Assembly (NCBI RefSeq): GCF_023499215.1
Contig: NZ_JAKHSK010000024.1
Coordinates: forward strand, 1 to 64,000
Origin: Zunongwangia pacifica
GTDB lineage: Bacteria; Bacteroidota; Bacteroidia; Flavobacteriales; Flavobacteriaceae
Length of the DNA stretch: 64,000 nt
Direction: 5' to 3'
Within the stretch, counting starts at the first letter, position 1. Each line of letters opens with the position of its first letter. Below the pieces are notes generated by a model that was given only the letters and a program-made list of their open reading frames with translations, was not told the origin of the DNA and made no database searches. Of this stretch, positions 18,543-26,725 are shown piece by piece. The position numbers and the translations under genes are program-made.

Positions 18543-19880
18543 ATGACAACTGATAAACAGAAGAAAATGGAATTAAAAGATAAATTAGTATCATCATTTT
18601 TAGCTTTCGACGAGCAATATCAGGTAGATGATGATGTTCAGCAAATAAGAAATCAGGCGATTAAAGATTTTGAGACCCTTGGTTTTCCCAGCAGAAAGGA
18701 AGAAGCCTGGAAATACACCTCTTTAAAGTCTGCGCTAAAACACGACTACAGCATTTTTCCTAAAAAAGAAGATGCGATAGAATATACCCAGATTAAAAAG
18801 TACCTTAATCATGATATCGATACTTATGATTTGGTATTTATCGATGGTATTTATTCGTCTCATTTATCAAATACCACGCACGATAAAATCGATGTATGCT
18901 TAATGTCTTCTGCTTTAAATAAAGACAAATTCAAGCCGGTTATCGACAATTATTTTAATAAGCTTGCTCCAAAAAATGGTCTTAATGCGTTAAATACGGC
19001 ATTCACCAAAGAAGGTGCTTATATTCATATTCATAAGAATATCATGGCAGATAAGCCAATTCAGATTATTAATTTCTCTACGGGAAATGAATCTTCTTTA
19101 TTACTTCAGCCAAGAAACCTTATTGTGGTCGATGAGAATTCTCATGTACAGATTATCGAAAAACACCAAAGTTTAACAGATCATCCTGTATTAACCAATT
19201 CGGTTACCGAAATTTTTGCAGACCGTCGTGCCATTGTAGATTATTATAAAATCCAGAATGATAAAGAAACTTCATCTTTAATCGATAACACATTTATCGA
19301 ACAAAAAGACGAAAGTAACTGTTCTGTACACACCTTTTCTTTTGGTGGTAACCTTACCCGGAATAATCTTAATTTCTATCAAAAAGGTGAGCGTATTGAC
19401 TCTACCCTAAAGGGAGTTACCATTATTGAAGGCAAACAGCATGTAGATCATAACACGCTAGTACACCATATTTATCCTAACTGCGAAAGTCACCAGGATT
19501 ATAAGGGGATTTTCTCCGATAAATCTGTTGGGGTTTTTAACGGTAAAGTGGTAGTAGAAAAAGAAGCGCAGAAAACCAACGCGTATCAATCTAACAATAA
19601 TATTCTTGTAGATGATAAAGCCACCATCAACTCCAAACCTCAGCTAGAAATCTTTGCAGATGATGTACGTTGTAGTCACGGTTGTACGATAGGACAATTA
19701 GACGAAGATGCACTATTTTATCTACAATCCAGAGGAATTCCCAGAAAAGAAGCTCGCGGATTATTAATGTACGCTTTCGCTAATAACGTTTTAGAAAGTG
19801 TAAAAATCCCAGAGATCAAGAAAAGAATCAACAATCTTATTGCTGAAAAACTTGGTATTGAATTAGGTTTCAATCTATAA
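18543..19880 (+). CDS. sufD: SUF scaffold subunit SufD
   Basis: SufD pairs with SufB in the SufBC2D scaffold. The N-terminal part has LGFPSRKEEAWKYTSL. The C-terminal beta-helix part has IYPNCESHQDYKGIFSD and DDVRCSHGCTIGQLDEDALF, followed by YLQSRGIPRKEARGLLM; the last segments are diagnostic of SufB/SufD. The frame can be extended upstream to a TTG at 18531, but ATG at 18543 (MTTDKQKK) or ATG at 18567 (MELKDKLVSSF) are better starts. The second fits the usual family N-terminus. Confidence 0.94.
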   Translation: MTTDKQKKMELKDKLVSSFLAFDEQYQVDDDVQQIRNQAIKDFETLGFPSRKEEAWKYTSLKSALKHDYSIFPKKEDAIEYTQIKKYLNHDIDTYDLVFIDGIYSSHLSNTTHDKIDVCLMSSALNKDKFKPVIDNYFNKLAPKNGLNALNTAFTKEGAYIHIHKNIMADKPIQIINFSTGNESSLLLQPRNLIVVDENSHVQIIEKHQSLTDHPVLTNSVTEIFADRRAIVDYYKIQNDKETSSLIDNTFIEQKDESNCSVHTFSFGGNLTRNNLNFYQKGERIDSTLKGVTIIEGKQHVDHNTLVHHIYPNCESHQDYKGIFSDKSVGVFNGKVVVEKEAQKTNAYQSNNNILVDDKATINSKPQLEIFADDVRCSHGCTIGQLDEDALFYLQSRGIPRKEARGLLMYAFANNVLESVKIPEIKKRINNLIAEKLGIELGFNL

Positions 19881-19926
19881 AGCTATTTTTAAAGTAGCCC
19901 ATTTTGTCCAGCAAAAACTTTAAGAT

Positions 19927-21165
19927 ATGAGTACAGCTACTGAAGCATTAGCCTATAGCGTAGAAAAAATTAGAGAGGATTTCCCTATTCTTAAACGAGA
20001 AGTAAATGGATATCCTCTCGTTTATTTTGATAATGCTGCAACTTCACAAACCCCACAACAGGTTATCGATGTGATTGTAGATTATTATTCTAATTACAAC
20101 GCGAATATTCACCGCGGCGTACACGCTTTATCACAAGAGGCTACCGACAAATATGAGCAGGCCCGTAAAAAAATTCAGGAGCATTTTAATGCCAAAAAGG
20201 CTCATGAAATCATTTTTACTTCAGGTACCACTCACGGGATCAATCTTGTAGCCAATGGCTTTGGTTCTTTACTGAAAAAAGGTGACGAAATTATCGTTTC
20301 TGCACTGGAACACCATTCTAATATTGTGCCGTGGCAGATTTTAGCTGAAAAAACAGGAGCCCTTTTAAAAGTAATCCCAATGAATCAGAAAGGAGAATTA
20401 ATCTATTCTGCTTTCGAAGAATTACTTTCAGAAAAGACCAAGCTTGTATTTGTAAATCATGTCTCTAATGCTTTAGGTACCGTAAATCCAATCGAAAAAA
20501 TCATCTCCAAAGCTCACGAATATAATGCGGCCGTTTTAGTTGATGGGGCACAGGCAGCACCGCATATTAAAGCCGATGTACAGGCTTTAAATGTAGATTT
20601 CTACGTGGTTTCTGCACATAAAATGTGTGGCCCTACAGGTGTTGGTATGCTGTACGGAAAAGAAGAATGGCTTAATAAACTACCACCTTATCAGGGCGGT
20701 GGCGAAATGATTGCGACGGTAACTTTCGAGAAAACCACTTATGCCGATCTTCCGCATAAATTTGAAGCAGGAACCCCTAATATTTGTGGTGGTATCGCTT
20801 TTGGAGCAGCACTGGATTATATGAATAATCTTGGTTTTGATAAAATTGCTGCTTACGAAGAAGAGCTCCTTCATTATGCAACAAAAAAACTTCTGGAAAT
20901 CGACGGAATGGAGATTTATGGCGTTTCAAAAGAAAAAACAGCGGTAATTTCTTTCAATATTAATGGAATGCACCCGTATGATATTGGTACGATTCTCGAC
21001 AAATTGGGTATAGCAGTGAGAACCGGGCACCATTGTGCACAACCCATTATGGATTTTTATAAAATTCCCGGTACGGTTCGCGCTTCTTTTTCGTTTTATA
21101 ATACAAAAGAAGAAATAGATGCATTTATCAAAGCCGTTATTAAAGCCAAAGCCATGCTGGCATAA
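19927..21165 (+). CDS. sufS: Cysteine desulfurase SufS
   Basis: This PLP enzyme takes sulfur from cysteine and passes it to SufE. Visible motifs are YFDNAATSQTP near the N-terminus, the PLP lysine in VSAHKMCGPTGVG (about 225-237) and the persulfide Cys in RTGHHCAQP (about 362-370), which is the group II (SufS) form. The length of 412 is normal. Its 3' end overlaps the next gene by 47 bases if that gene uses its first ATG. Confidence 0.96.
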   Translation: MSTATEALAYSVEKIREDFPILKREVNGYPLVYFDNAATSQTPQQVIDVIVDYYSNYNANIHRGVHALSQEATDKYEQARKKIQEHFNAKKAHEIIFTSGTTHGINLVANGFGSLLKKGDEIIVSALEHHSNIVPWQILAEKTGALLKVIPMNQKGELIYSAFEELLSEKTKLVFVNHVSNALGTVNPIEKIISKAHEYNAAVLVDGAQAAPHIKADVQALNVDFYVVSAHKMCGPTGVGMLYGKEEWLNKLPPYQGGGEMIATVTFEKTTYADLPHKFEAGTPNICGGIAFGAALDYMNNLGFDKIAAYEEELLHYATKKLLEIDGMEIYGVSKEKTAVISFNINGMHPYDIGTILDKLGIAVRTGHHCAQPIMDFYKIPGTVRASFSFYNTKEEIDAFIKAVIKAKAMLA

Positions 21166-21616
21166 ATCCTTAGTGATTTTAGCGATTTTCAGCTTCCTCT
21201 TTTTAAGCGCTTGTAAACAGGAAAACAAACCTAAAGAAACGCCCAATCTTAGCGAGGCTGAACACAAAACGTTAAATAATTCCGAAATTTCAGGTAAATA
21301 TTCGGTTAAAACACTGGATAATAGCACTGAAAATCTTGGGAATCTTATATTTGACTTTAATTCAGAAAACAAAACACTTGCGGTAACTACAGATTGTAAT
21401 AATATTGGTGCTAGTTATGAGATTAGTAAAAATAAGCTTACATTTTCTAACGCCATAAGTACCAGGAAGTTTTGTCAGGGAGCAATGCAGAATGAAAATA
21501 CGATCTCTAAAGTATTGCGCAACATAGAGAAATTTAGTTTTTCTGAAAAAGAGCTTAAGTTATTATCGAATGATAACCAGATTTTAATTAGCCTTATAAA
21601 AACCGAAAAAAAGTGA
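21119..21616 (+). CDS. META-domain lipoprotein
   Basis: The 165-residue frame starts inside sufS. An internal hydrophobic stretch ends in the lipobox LFLSAC (Cys at about 32), so it should be a lipoprotein. The body has a META/DUF306-type domain (heat-shock HslJ-like): LIFDFNSENKTLAVTTDC, NIGASYEIS and the conserved CQGAM motif. The first ATG gives a basic n-region, which favours it; a GTG at 21173 is the alternative and would remove the overlap with sufS. Its stop overlaps the GTG start of sufE by four bases, so translation is probably coupled. Why a surface lipoprotein is in the suf operon is unclear. Confidence 0.78.
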   Translation: MHLSKPLLKPKPCWHKSLVILAIFSFLFLSACKQENKPKETPNLSEAEHKTLNNSEISGKYSVKTLDNSTENLGNLIFDFNSENKTLAVTTDCNNIGASYEISKNKLTFSNAISTRKFCQGAMQNENTISKVLRNIEKFSFSEKELKLLSNDNQILISLIKTEKK

Positions 21617-22041
21617 GTAAATCTATACAAGAAATACAAGAGGAAATTATAGATGAATTTTCAATGTTCGACGATTGGATGCAGCGTTATGAATATATGA
21701 TCGAGCTTGGAAAATCACTTCCGCTTATTGATGAGAAGTATAAAATTGAAGAAAATTTAATTAAAGGCTGCCAGAGTAAAGTTTGGGTTCATGCCGAGTT
21801 AAACGGTGAGAAACTTGAATTTACCGCAGATAGCGACGCGATCATTACCAAAGGAATTGTAGCCATTTTAATTAGAGCTTTTTCTGGGCACCATCCTTCA
21901 GATATTCTTGAAGCAGACACTCAGTTTATCGACGAGATTGGATTAAAAGAACACTTATCCCCTACCCGCGCCAACGGATTGGTAAGTATGATCAAACAAC
22001 TAAAAATGTATGCAATTGCATATCAAACCCAATTAAAATAA
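21613..22041 (+). CDS. sufE: Sulfur acceptor protein SufE
   Basis: SufE accepts persulfide sulfur from SufS and hands it to SufB. The active-site Cys is in LIKGCQSKVWV (about 50-60), and the C-terminal RANGLVSMIKQLKMYA is typical. The length of 142 is normal. Translation starts at GTG within the GTGA overlap with the META gene. Confidence 0.95.
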   Translation: MSKSIQEIQEEIIDEFSMFDDWMQRYEYMIELGKSLPLIDEKYKIEENLIKGCQSKVWVHAELNGEKLEFTADSDAIITKGIVAILIRAFSGHHPSDILEADTQFIDEIGLKEHLSPTRANGLVSMIKQLKMYAIAYQTQLK

Positions 22042-22042
22042 A

Positions 22043-22366
22043 ATGGAACAGGAAATCGACACTCAGGAATTGGGAGAAAAAATCGTAAAAGTTTTAAAAA
22101 CCATTTACGATCCCGAAATCCCTGTAGATATATATGAGCTGGGACTTATTTACGATGTAATGGTAAGCACAGATTATGATGTGAAAATATTAATGACGCT
22201 TACTACACCAAACTGCCCGGTAGCTGAGTCTTTACCACAGGAAGTGGAAGAAAAAGTAAAATCACTGGATGAAGTAAACGATTGTGAGGTTGAAATTACT
22301 TTCGATCCGCCATGGAGTCAGGATTTAATGAGTGAAGGCGCTAAATTAGAATTAGGATTATTATAA
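22043..22366 (+). CDS. SufT-like DUF59 (MIP18 family) iron-sulfur maturation protein
   Basis: The 107-residue protein has the family motifs DPEIPVDIYELGLIY (about 28-42), TTPNCPVAESLP (about 58-69, with the conserved Cys) and FDPPWSQDLMSE near the end. MIP18-type proteins help deliver iron-sulfur clusters to client proteins. It follows sufE by one base, so it belongs to the operon. The exact client set is unknown. Confidence 0.93.
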   Translation: MEQEIDTQELGEKIVKVLKTIYDPEIPVDIYELGLIYDVMVSTDYDVKILMTLTTPNCPVAESLPQEVEEKVKSLDEVNDCEVEITFDPPWSQDLMSEGAKLELGLL

Positions 22367-22376
22367 AAGAACGTGT

Positions 22377-22892
22377 ATGGCTACAGGAGAAATTGTAAAT
22401 CGAGTAGCAAACAGTACATTAGTCACTTTTAACCTGGAAGATTATTATCCAAAAGGCCAAAGAGTGGCTTTTGATATTTCAAGCTGGTTGCTGGAAGGTT
22501 TTGTATTACGTGAAAGTACTTTTAGAGAGGAAGCAAAAAATTACGATTGGAGCCAATATCAGGATTGCTATGTGGCTTTACATTGCAGTACCGATGCTAT
22601 TATCCCGGCGTGGGCCTATATGCTTATTGCCACTTACCTTCAACCATACGCTAAAAAGACCGTAACCGGTAGCCTCGACGATTTAGAAAATATTCTTTAT
22701 ACTGAAATTATTCAGCAAATGGATCTTTCAGAATTAGAAGATAAACCGGTAATCATTAAAGGTTGCGCTAACAAACCTGTTCCCAAAAATGCCTATTTGC
22801 TATTGATAAGCAAACTACAGCCAATAGCCAAAAGTATCATGTATGGCGAAGCATGCTCTTCGGTTCCACTATACAAAAAACCAAAAAACTAA
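22377..22892 (+). CDS. DUF2480 family protein
   Basis: The 171-residue protein begins VNRVANSTLVTFNLEDYYP and contains FDISSWLLEGFVLRE, ALHCSTDAIIPAWAYML, IIKGCANKPVPKNAYL and a C-terminal CSSVPLYK. This is the pattern of DUF2480, a Bacteroidota family regularly found with SUF genes. The three Cys segments could bind a metal or a cluster, but that is inference. It is cotranscribed with the DUF59 gene (10-base gap). Confidence 0.88.
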   Translation: MATGEIVNRVANSTLVTFNLEDYYPKGQRVAFDISSWLLEGFVLRESTFREEAKNYDWSQYQDCYVALHCSTDAIIPAWAYMLIATYLQPYAKKTVTGSLDDLENILYTEIIQQMDLSELEDKPVIIKGCANKPVPKNAYLLLISKLQPIAKSIMYGEACSSVPLYKKPKN

Positions 22893-22910
22893 TCCAAATA
22901 CAACTAACCA

Positions 22911-23807
22911 ATGAAAAAGATTTTACTTAGCCTGCTAATGTTAGGGGGATTTCTAAACATGCAAGCTCAGGAAGATGACAGCGAAGAACAGAAAGAAGGA
23001 TGGACAACAGAAGGTAACATCCAGCTACTTTTTAATCAGTCGGCATTTAATGCCGAATGGACCGGTGGCGGAACGTCTAATATCGCAGGAAACCTCATCT
23101 TTAATTATGATTTTAATTATCTAAAAGATGATTTTACCTGGGATTCTAAAATTTTAGTGGATTACGGACTTACAAAACAAAAAGGAGACGATTTTGCCAG
23201 AAAAACCAGTGATCGTTTAGAAATTAACTCGGTTGCAGGTAAACAAGTAGAAGGTTCTAACTGGTTTTATTCATTTTTTACAAATTTCAGAACTCAGGTT
23301 ACCAAAGGTTATACGTTTAGTAAAGATGCCGAAACGGGTGAAACCATCCGTACAGAACGTACAAACTTTTTCTCTCCCGCCTACCTGCAATTTGGTCCCG
23401 GTATGCTTTGGAAGAAAAACGAGAATTTTTATGTAAACATCGCCCCGGCTACCGCAAGGTTTATTTTTGTAGATTCTTACTTTACCAGTGTAGAAGGTTA
23501 TCAGGACGGTGATTATTTTGGTGTGGATGAAGGAAAATCGTCTCGATTCGAGCTTGGTGCTTCCCTTTCAGCCTATGCTAAATTCGATATTATCGAAAAT
23601 GTAAAAATGGAAAACATTCTTAATCTCTATTCTAACTATCTGGAAGATCCTCAAAATGTGGATATTGATTACACGATCAATGTAAAGATGAAAATTAACG
23701 ACTTATTGTCAACAAATTTTATTTTCCAGGCCATATATGATGATAATGCTGTAGGAGCATTTCAGATACGAGAAGTTTTTGGTTTAGGATTTAATTACAG
23801 CTTCTAA
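22911..23807 (+). CDS. DUF3078 family outer-membrane-type protein
   Basis: The 298-residue product has a signal peptide ending around NMQAQ (about 20) and an acidic spacer. A beta-rich body follows, with FNQSAFNAEWTGGGTSN (about 42-58), many alternating aromatic strands and a C-terminal GLGFNYSF, which suggests an outer-membrane beta-barrel. It is the DUF3078 family of Bacteroidota. It is the last gene of the suf transcript and is followed by the hairpin at 23830-23978. Confidence 0.87.
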   Translation: MKKILLSLLMLGGFLNMQAQEDDSEEQKEGWTTEGNIQLLFNQSAFNAEWTGGGTSNIAGNLIFNYDFNYLKDDFTWDSKILVDYGLTKQKGDDFARKTSDRLEINSVAGKQVEGSNWFYSFFTNFRTQVTKGYTFSKDAETGETIRTERTNFFSPAYLQFGPGMLWKKNENFYVNIAPATARFIFVDSYFTSVEGYQDGDYFGVDEGKSSRFELGASLSAYAKFDIIENVKMENILNLYSNYLEDPQNVDIDYTINVKMKINDLLSTNFIFQAIYDDNAVGAFQIREVFGLGFNYSF

Positions 23808-23829
23808 ACCGTTCAAAATACTAAATTTT

Positions 23830-23985
23830 AAGAGGCTGTCTAAAAACTCAATTTTAGTCAACCTGTTCCGATAGCTATCGGAATTGTTTCAGGTTCTCAT
23901 AACTATTTTTAAATCAATGAGATGAGATTCTGAAACAGGTTCAGAATGACGTTTTTGGATGTTTGTAGACAGCCTCTTTTTTTGG
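23830..23985 (+). terminator. Long terminator-like inverted repeat with nested palindromes
   Basis: The arms AAGAGGCTGTCTAAAAAC (23830-23847) and GTTTGTAGACAGCCTCTT (23961-23978) match at 17 of 18 positions, and a run of T follows. The 113-base loop is not free: it contains the perfect palindrome CCGATAGCTATCGG (about 23869-23882) inside an ACCTG/CAGGT stem, and then a family A hairpin (GATTCTGAAACAGGTTCAG). It probably ends the suf operon transcript. It could also be a small non-autonomous element. Confidence 0.65.
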
Positions 23986-24037
23986 TTAAATTATTTTGAA
24001 AAAATTACGTGCTAAATCACAATACTAATCTATTGTG

Positions 24038-24045
24038 TACCTTTG
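24038..24045 (+). promoter_or_regulatory. Putative -7 box of hflX
   Basis: TACCTTTG fits TAnnTTTG and lies only 5 bases before the ATG at 24051, so the message may be leaderless or nearly so. It also argues against the GTG at 24009 as start, because that codon would lie upstream of the transcript. No good -33 box is present. Confidence 0.35.
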
Positions 24046-24050
24046 TATTT

Positions 24051-25271
24051 ATGATTGAAAAGACAGATTTAAGTTACGAAAAAGCGGTTCTTATTGGGAT
24101 CATCACTAAGGACCAAAATGAAGATAAATTAGAGGAATATCTGGATGAGCTAGAATTCCTTACCTATACTGCCGGCGGAGAAGTTGCAAAACGTTTCTCG
24201 CAAAAAATGGATTTTCCTAATCCAAAGACTTTCATTGGATCTGGGAAAATGGAAGAGGTACGAAATTATGTTGCTGAAAGCGAAATTGGTACCGCCATTT
24301 TTGATGATGAGCTATCGCCTGCCCAGCAAAAAAACATAGAGAAAATACTGAAATGTAAAGTATTGGATAGAACCAATCTTATTCTTGATATTTTCGCCCA
24401 GCGTGCACAAACCAGCTATGCAAGAACTCAGGTAGAACTTGCCCAATACGAATATTTATTACCAAGACTTGCCGGGATGTGGACGCACCTTGAAAGACAA
24501 CGTGGTGGTATTGGTATGCGTGGTCCCGGGGAAACAGAGATCGAAACCGACCGTCGTATAGTTCGTGATAAAATTTCTTTGCTGAAGAAGAAACTGGCAA
24601 CTATCGACAAACAGATGGAAGTGCAGCGTGGTAATCGTGGTCAATTGGTTAGGGTGGCTTTGGTAGGCTATACCAATGTGGGAAAATCGACTTTAATGAA
24701 CACGATTAGCAAGAGTGAAGTATTTGCTGAAAACAAACTTTTCGCCACCCTGGACACTACGGTACGAAAAGTGGTTATCCGCAATTTGCCGTTCCTTTTA
24801 ACCGATACAGTAGGGTTTATTAGAAAGCTACCTACACAGCTTGTAGAATCTTTTAAATCGACTTTAGATGAAGTTAGAGAAGCCGATTTATTGTTGCATG
24901 TAGTCGATATTTCACATCCTAATTTTGAAGAGCATATCGACTCAGTAAATCAAATTCTGGATGAAATAAAAAGTTCAGATAAACCAACGCTTATGGTTTT
25001 TAATAAGATCGACCAATATGTACCTGAAGAAATTGCTGAAGATGATCTTATTACCGAAAAAACAACCGCGCATTACACGTTAAGCGAATGGAAACAAACC
25101 TGGATGAACCGTCTTGGTGATAACGTATTATTTATTTCGGCATTAGAAAAAGAGAATATGGAGCATTTTAGAAAGAAAGTCTACGAAGCTGTTCGTAAAA
25201 TTCATATTACACGCTTTCCCTATAACAACTTCCTATACCCTGAATACGATAAATACGGAGAAGAAAAGTAA
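24051..25271 (+). CDS. hflX: Ribosome-associated GTPase HflX
   Basis: HflX binds the 50S subunit and splits stalled or stress-arrested ribosomes. The N-terminal domain (EFLTYTAGGEV, TFIGSGKMEEV) and the glycine-rich linker GGIGMRGPGETEIETDRR come first. The G domain follows: G1 GYTNVGKST, G3 DTVGFIRKLP and G4 NKID. The frame opens at GTG 24009, but MIEKTDLSYEKAVLIG from 24051 matches the usual flavobacterial N-terminus. From there the protein has 406 residues. It is single in its transcript. Confidence 0.94.
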   Translation: MIEKTDLSYEKAVLIGIITKDQNEDKLEEYLDELEFLTYTAGGEVAKRFSQKMDFPNPKTFIGSGKMEEVRNYVAESEIGTAIFDDELSPAQQKNIEKILKCKVLDRTNLILDIFAQRAQTSYARTQVELAQYEYLLPRLAGMWTHLERQRGGIGMRGPGETEIETDRRIVRDKISLLKKKLATIDKQMEVQRGNRGQLVRVALVGYTNVGKSTLMNTISKSEVFAENKLFATLDTTVRKVVIRNLPFLLTDTVGFIRKLPTQLVESFKSTLDEVREADLLLHVVDISHPNFEEHIDSVNQILDEIKSSDKPTLMVFNKIDQYVPEEIAEDDLITEKTTAHYTLSEWKQTWMNRLGDNVLFISALEKENMEHFRKKVYEAVRKIHITRFPYNNFLYPEYDKYGEEK

Positions 25272-25383
25272 TCAATCACTATTCTTCAAAAGAAACAAAC
25301 CGCGATTATCAAACGAACTCGGGGCAAAAAATATTAAAAAATAAATTTTTTTGAATGTCCGCAATAAATCATAATGTGGTGTG

Positions 25384-25467
25384 GTCACCCTGAACTTGAT
25401 TCAGGGTCTCATCACAATAGATTGATTTTCAATACAGTATGAGATTCCGGATCAAGTCCGGAATGAC
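25384..25467. repeat. Dispersed double-hairpin repeat (family A)
   Basis: The left hairpin GTCACCCTGAACTTGATTCAG and a right hairpin of the type GATTCCGGATCAAGTCCGG (ending AATGAC) face each other about 40 bases apart. The remaining part of the gap 25272-25553 is AT-rich, with no gene seen. Confidence 0.8.
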
Positions 25468-25553
25468 GAAAACAACAAATTATTACAAATTACGGATAAT
25501 CATTAAGTCTCGATTATCGAGTAAATTTAGTATCTTCATTATCAAAAATTGGT

Positions 25554-26291
25554 GTGATGAAGATACTTTTTTCATTTATAGCTTTCAGTATATTTCAGCT
25601 TGGTAATTCACAAAGTTTAGCAGGTTTAGAGGGATCGTGGGAATTAATTTCAGAAAATAAAACACCTGTTGAGCTTACTACGGTTCGTATTTATCAGGAT
25701 GTTTTTTTTGCTGAAGGCACTAAAGAAGGTGACTATGATTTTAAAAATGCCAAAGGTGGAATTTATGAAGTTGAAGGATCTTCTTATACCGAAAAATTCG
25801 AGTTCAATTCGGCAAATAAAGAAAAAGTGGGAAATATCAATAATCTTGTTGTTGAAGTGACCAAAGACACCCTAAAATTTAAAGAACAGGATTTCACACA
25901 AACCTGGCTTAAAATCGGTGATTATCAGGACGAGCTTTCAGGAGTTTGGATCATTACTGGTCGGCAGAAAGATGGTGAAATGCAAAAACGGGAAATTGGA
26001 GATCGTAAAACTATAAAAATTCTTAGCGGAACACGTTTTCAATGGATCGCTTACAACTCGGCCACCGGAGAATTCTTTGCGACAGGTGGCGGATCATACC
26101 TGGCAAAATATGGCCGATATATCGAAAATATCGAGTTTTTCTCTAAAGACGATTTTAGAGTGGGTGCCAGCTTAACTTTCGATTATCAAATCCTAAACAA
26201 CGAATGGCATCATCGTGGTAAAAGCTCGGCCGGTGATGCTATTTACGAAATCTGGTCGCCTTATAAAACCGAAGAAATTATCAGGGATTAA
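25554..26291 (+). CDS. Secreted protein with two lipocalin-like repeats
   Basis: The 245-residue product has a signal peptide ending near GNSQ (about 19). Two similar halves start with LEGSWELISENKTPV (about 24) and LSGVWIITGRQKDGE (about 129); the G-x-W pattern is typical of lipocalin-like or DUF4488-type beta-barrels. Function and ligand are unknown. Its stop meets the stop of the convergent gene at 26292 directly. Confidence 0.75.
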   Translation: MMKILFSFIAFSIFQLGNSQSLAGLEGSWELISENKTPVELTTVRIYQDVFFAEGTKEGDYDFKNAKGGIYEVEGSSYTEKFEFNSANKEKVGNINNLVVEVTKDTLKFKEQDFTQTWLKIGDYQDELSGVWIITGRQKDGEMQKREIGDRKTIKILSGTRFQWIAYNSATGEFFATGGGSYLAKYGRYIENIEFFSKDDFRVGASLTFDYQILNNEWHHRGKSSAGDAIYEIWSPYKTEEIIRD

Positions 26292-26687
26292 TCAACGGGT
26301 TAGAATAGCCTCTTCAGGCAAATAAAAAATTCCCGGTGGATTTTTAGTAAGATTAAAATACAGCACATCTTCCTGAGTATGATATTGCATTCTTATTTTA
26401 CCCTGGGATTGCTCATAGCTACTTTCTATGGTGCCGGCAAAATTCCCTTCAGAGATTTTAAGTAATACAATAGAGAAGGTGTCATCATTAGCGCAATCTA
26501 TACGCTCGCCATTATCAAAAATGGCACAATGTTTACCGCGGTATTCTTTGTCGCTAATCTTTTCCAGTTCGATATCAAATTGCTGGAAACCGTCTGGCGA
26601 AGTCCATTTCCAGGAACCCGTGATATCCTGTGCATTCATAAAATATATCCTAAAAACAATGAATATCACAGCTAGTTTAAGTTTCAT
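26292..26687 (-). CDS. Small secreted protein of unknown function
   Basis: The 131-residue product has a signal peptide ending around FMNAQ (about 20), then DITGSWKWTSPDGFQQFDIEL and a beta-rich body with two cysteines (about 54 and 65). The G-S-W start resembles the repeats of the neighbouring protein at 25554-26291, so both may share a lipocalin-like fold. This is inference from pattern. Confidence 0.7.
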   Translation of the reverse strand: MKLKLAVIFIVFRIYFMNAQDITGSWKWTSPDGFQQFDIELEKISDKEYRGKHCAIFDNGERIDCANDDTFSIVLLKISEGNFAGTIESSYEQSQGKIRMQYHTQEDVLYFNLTKNPPGIFYLPEEAILTR

Positions 26688-26725
26688 TCTTTGATTGTTT
26701 GGGGTTTTAATTTTTACGAAAATAA

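Noticed and set aside
24009-24050. GTG start for hflX
   Set aside because: The 14 added residues are not family-like and the putative -7 box at 24038-24045 lies inside them.
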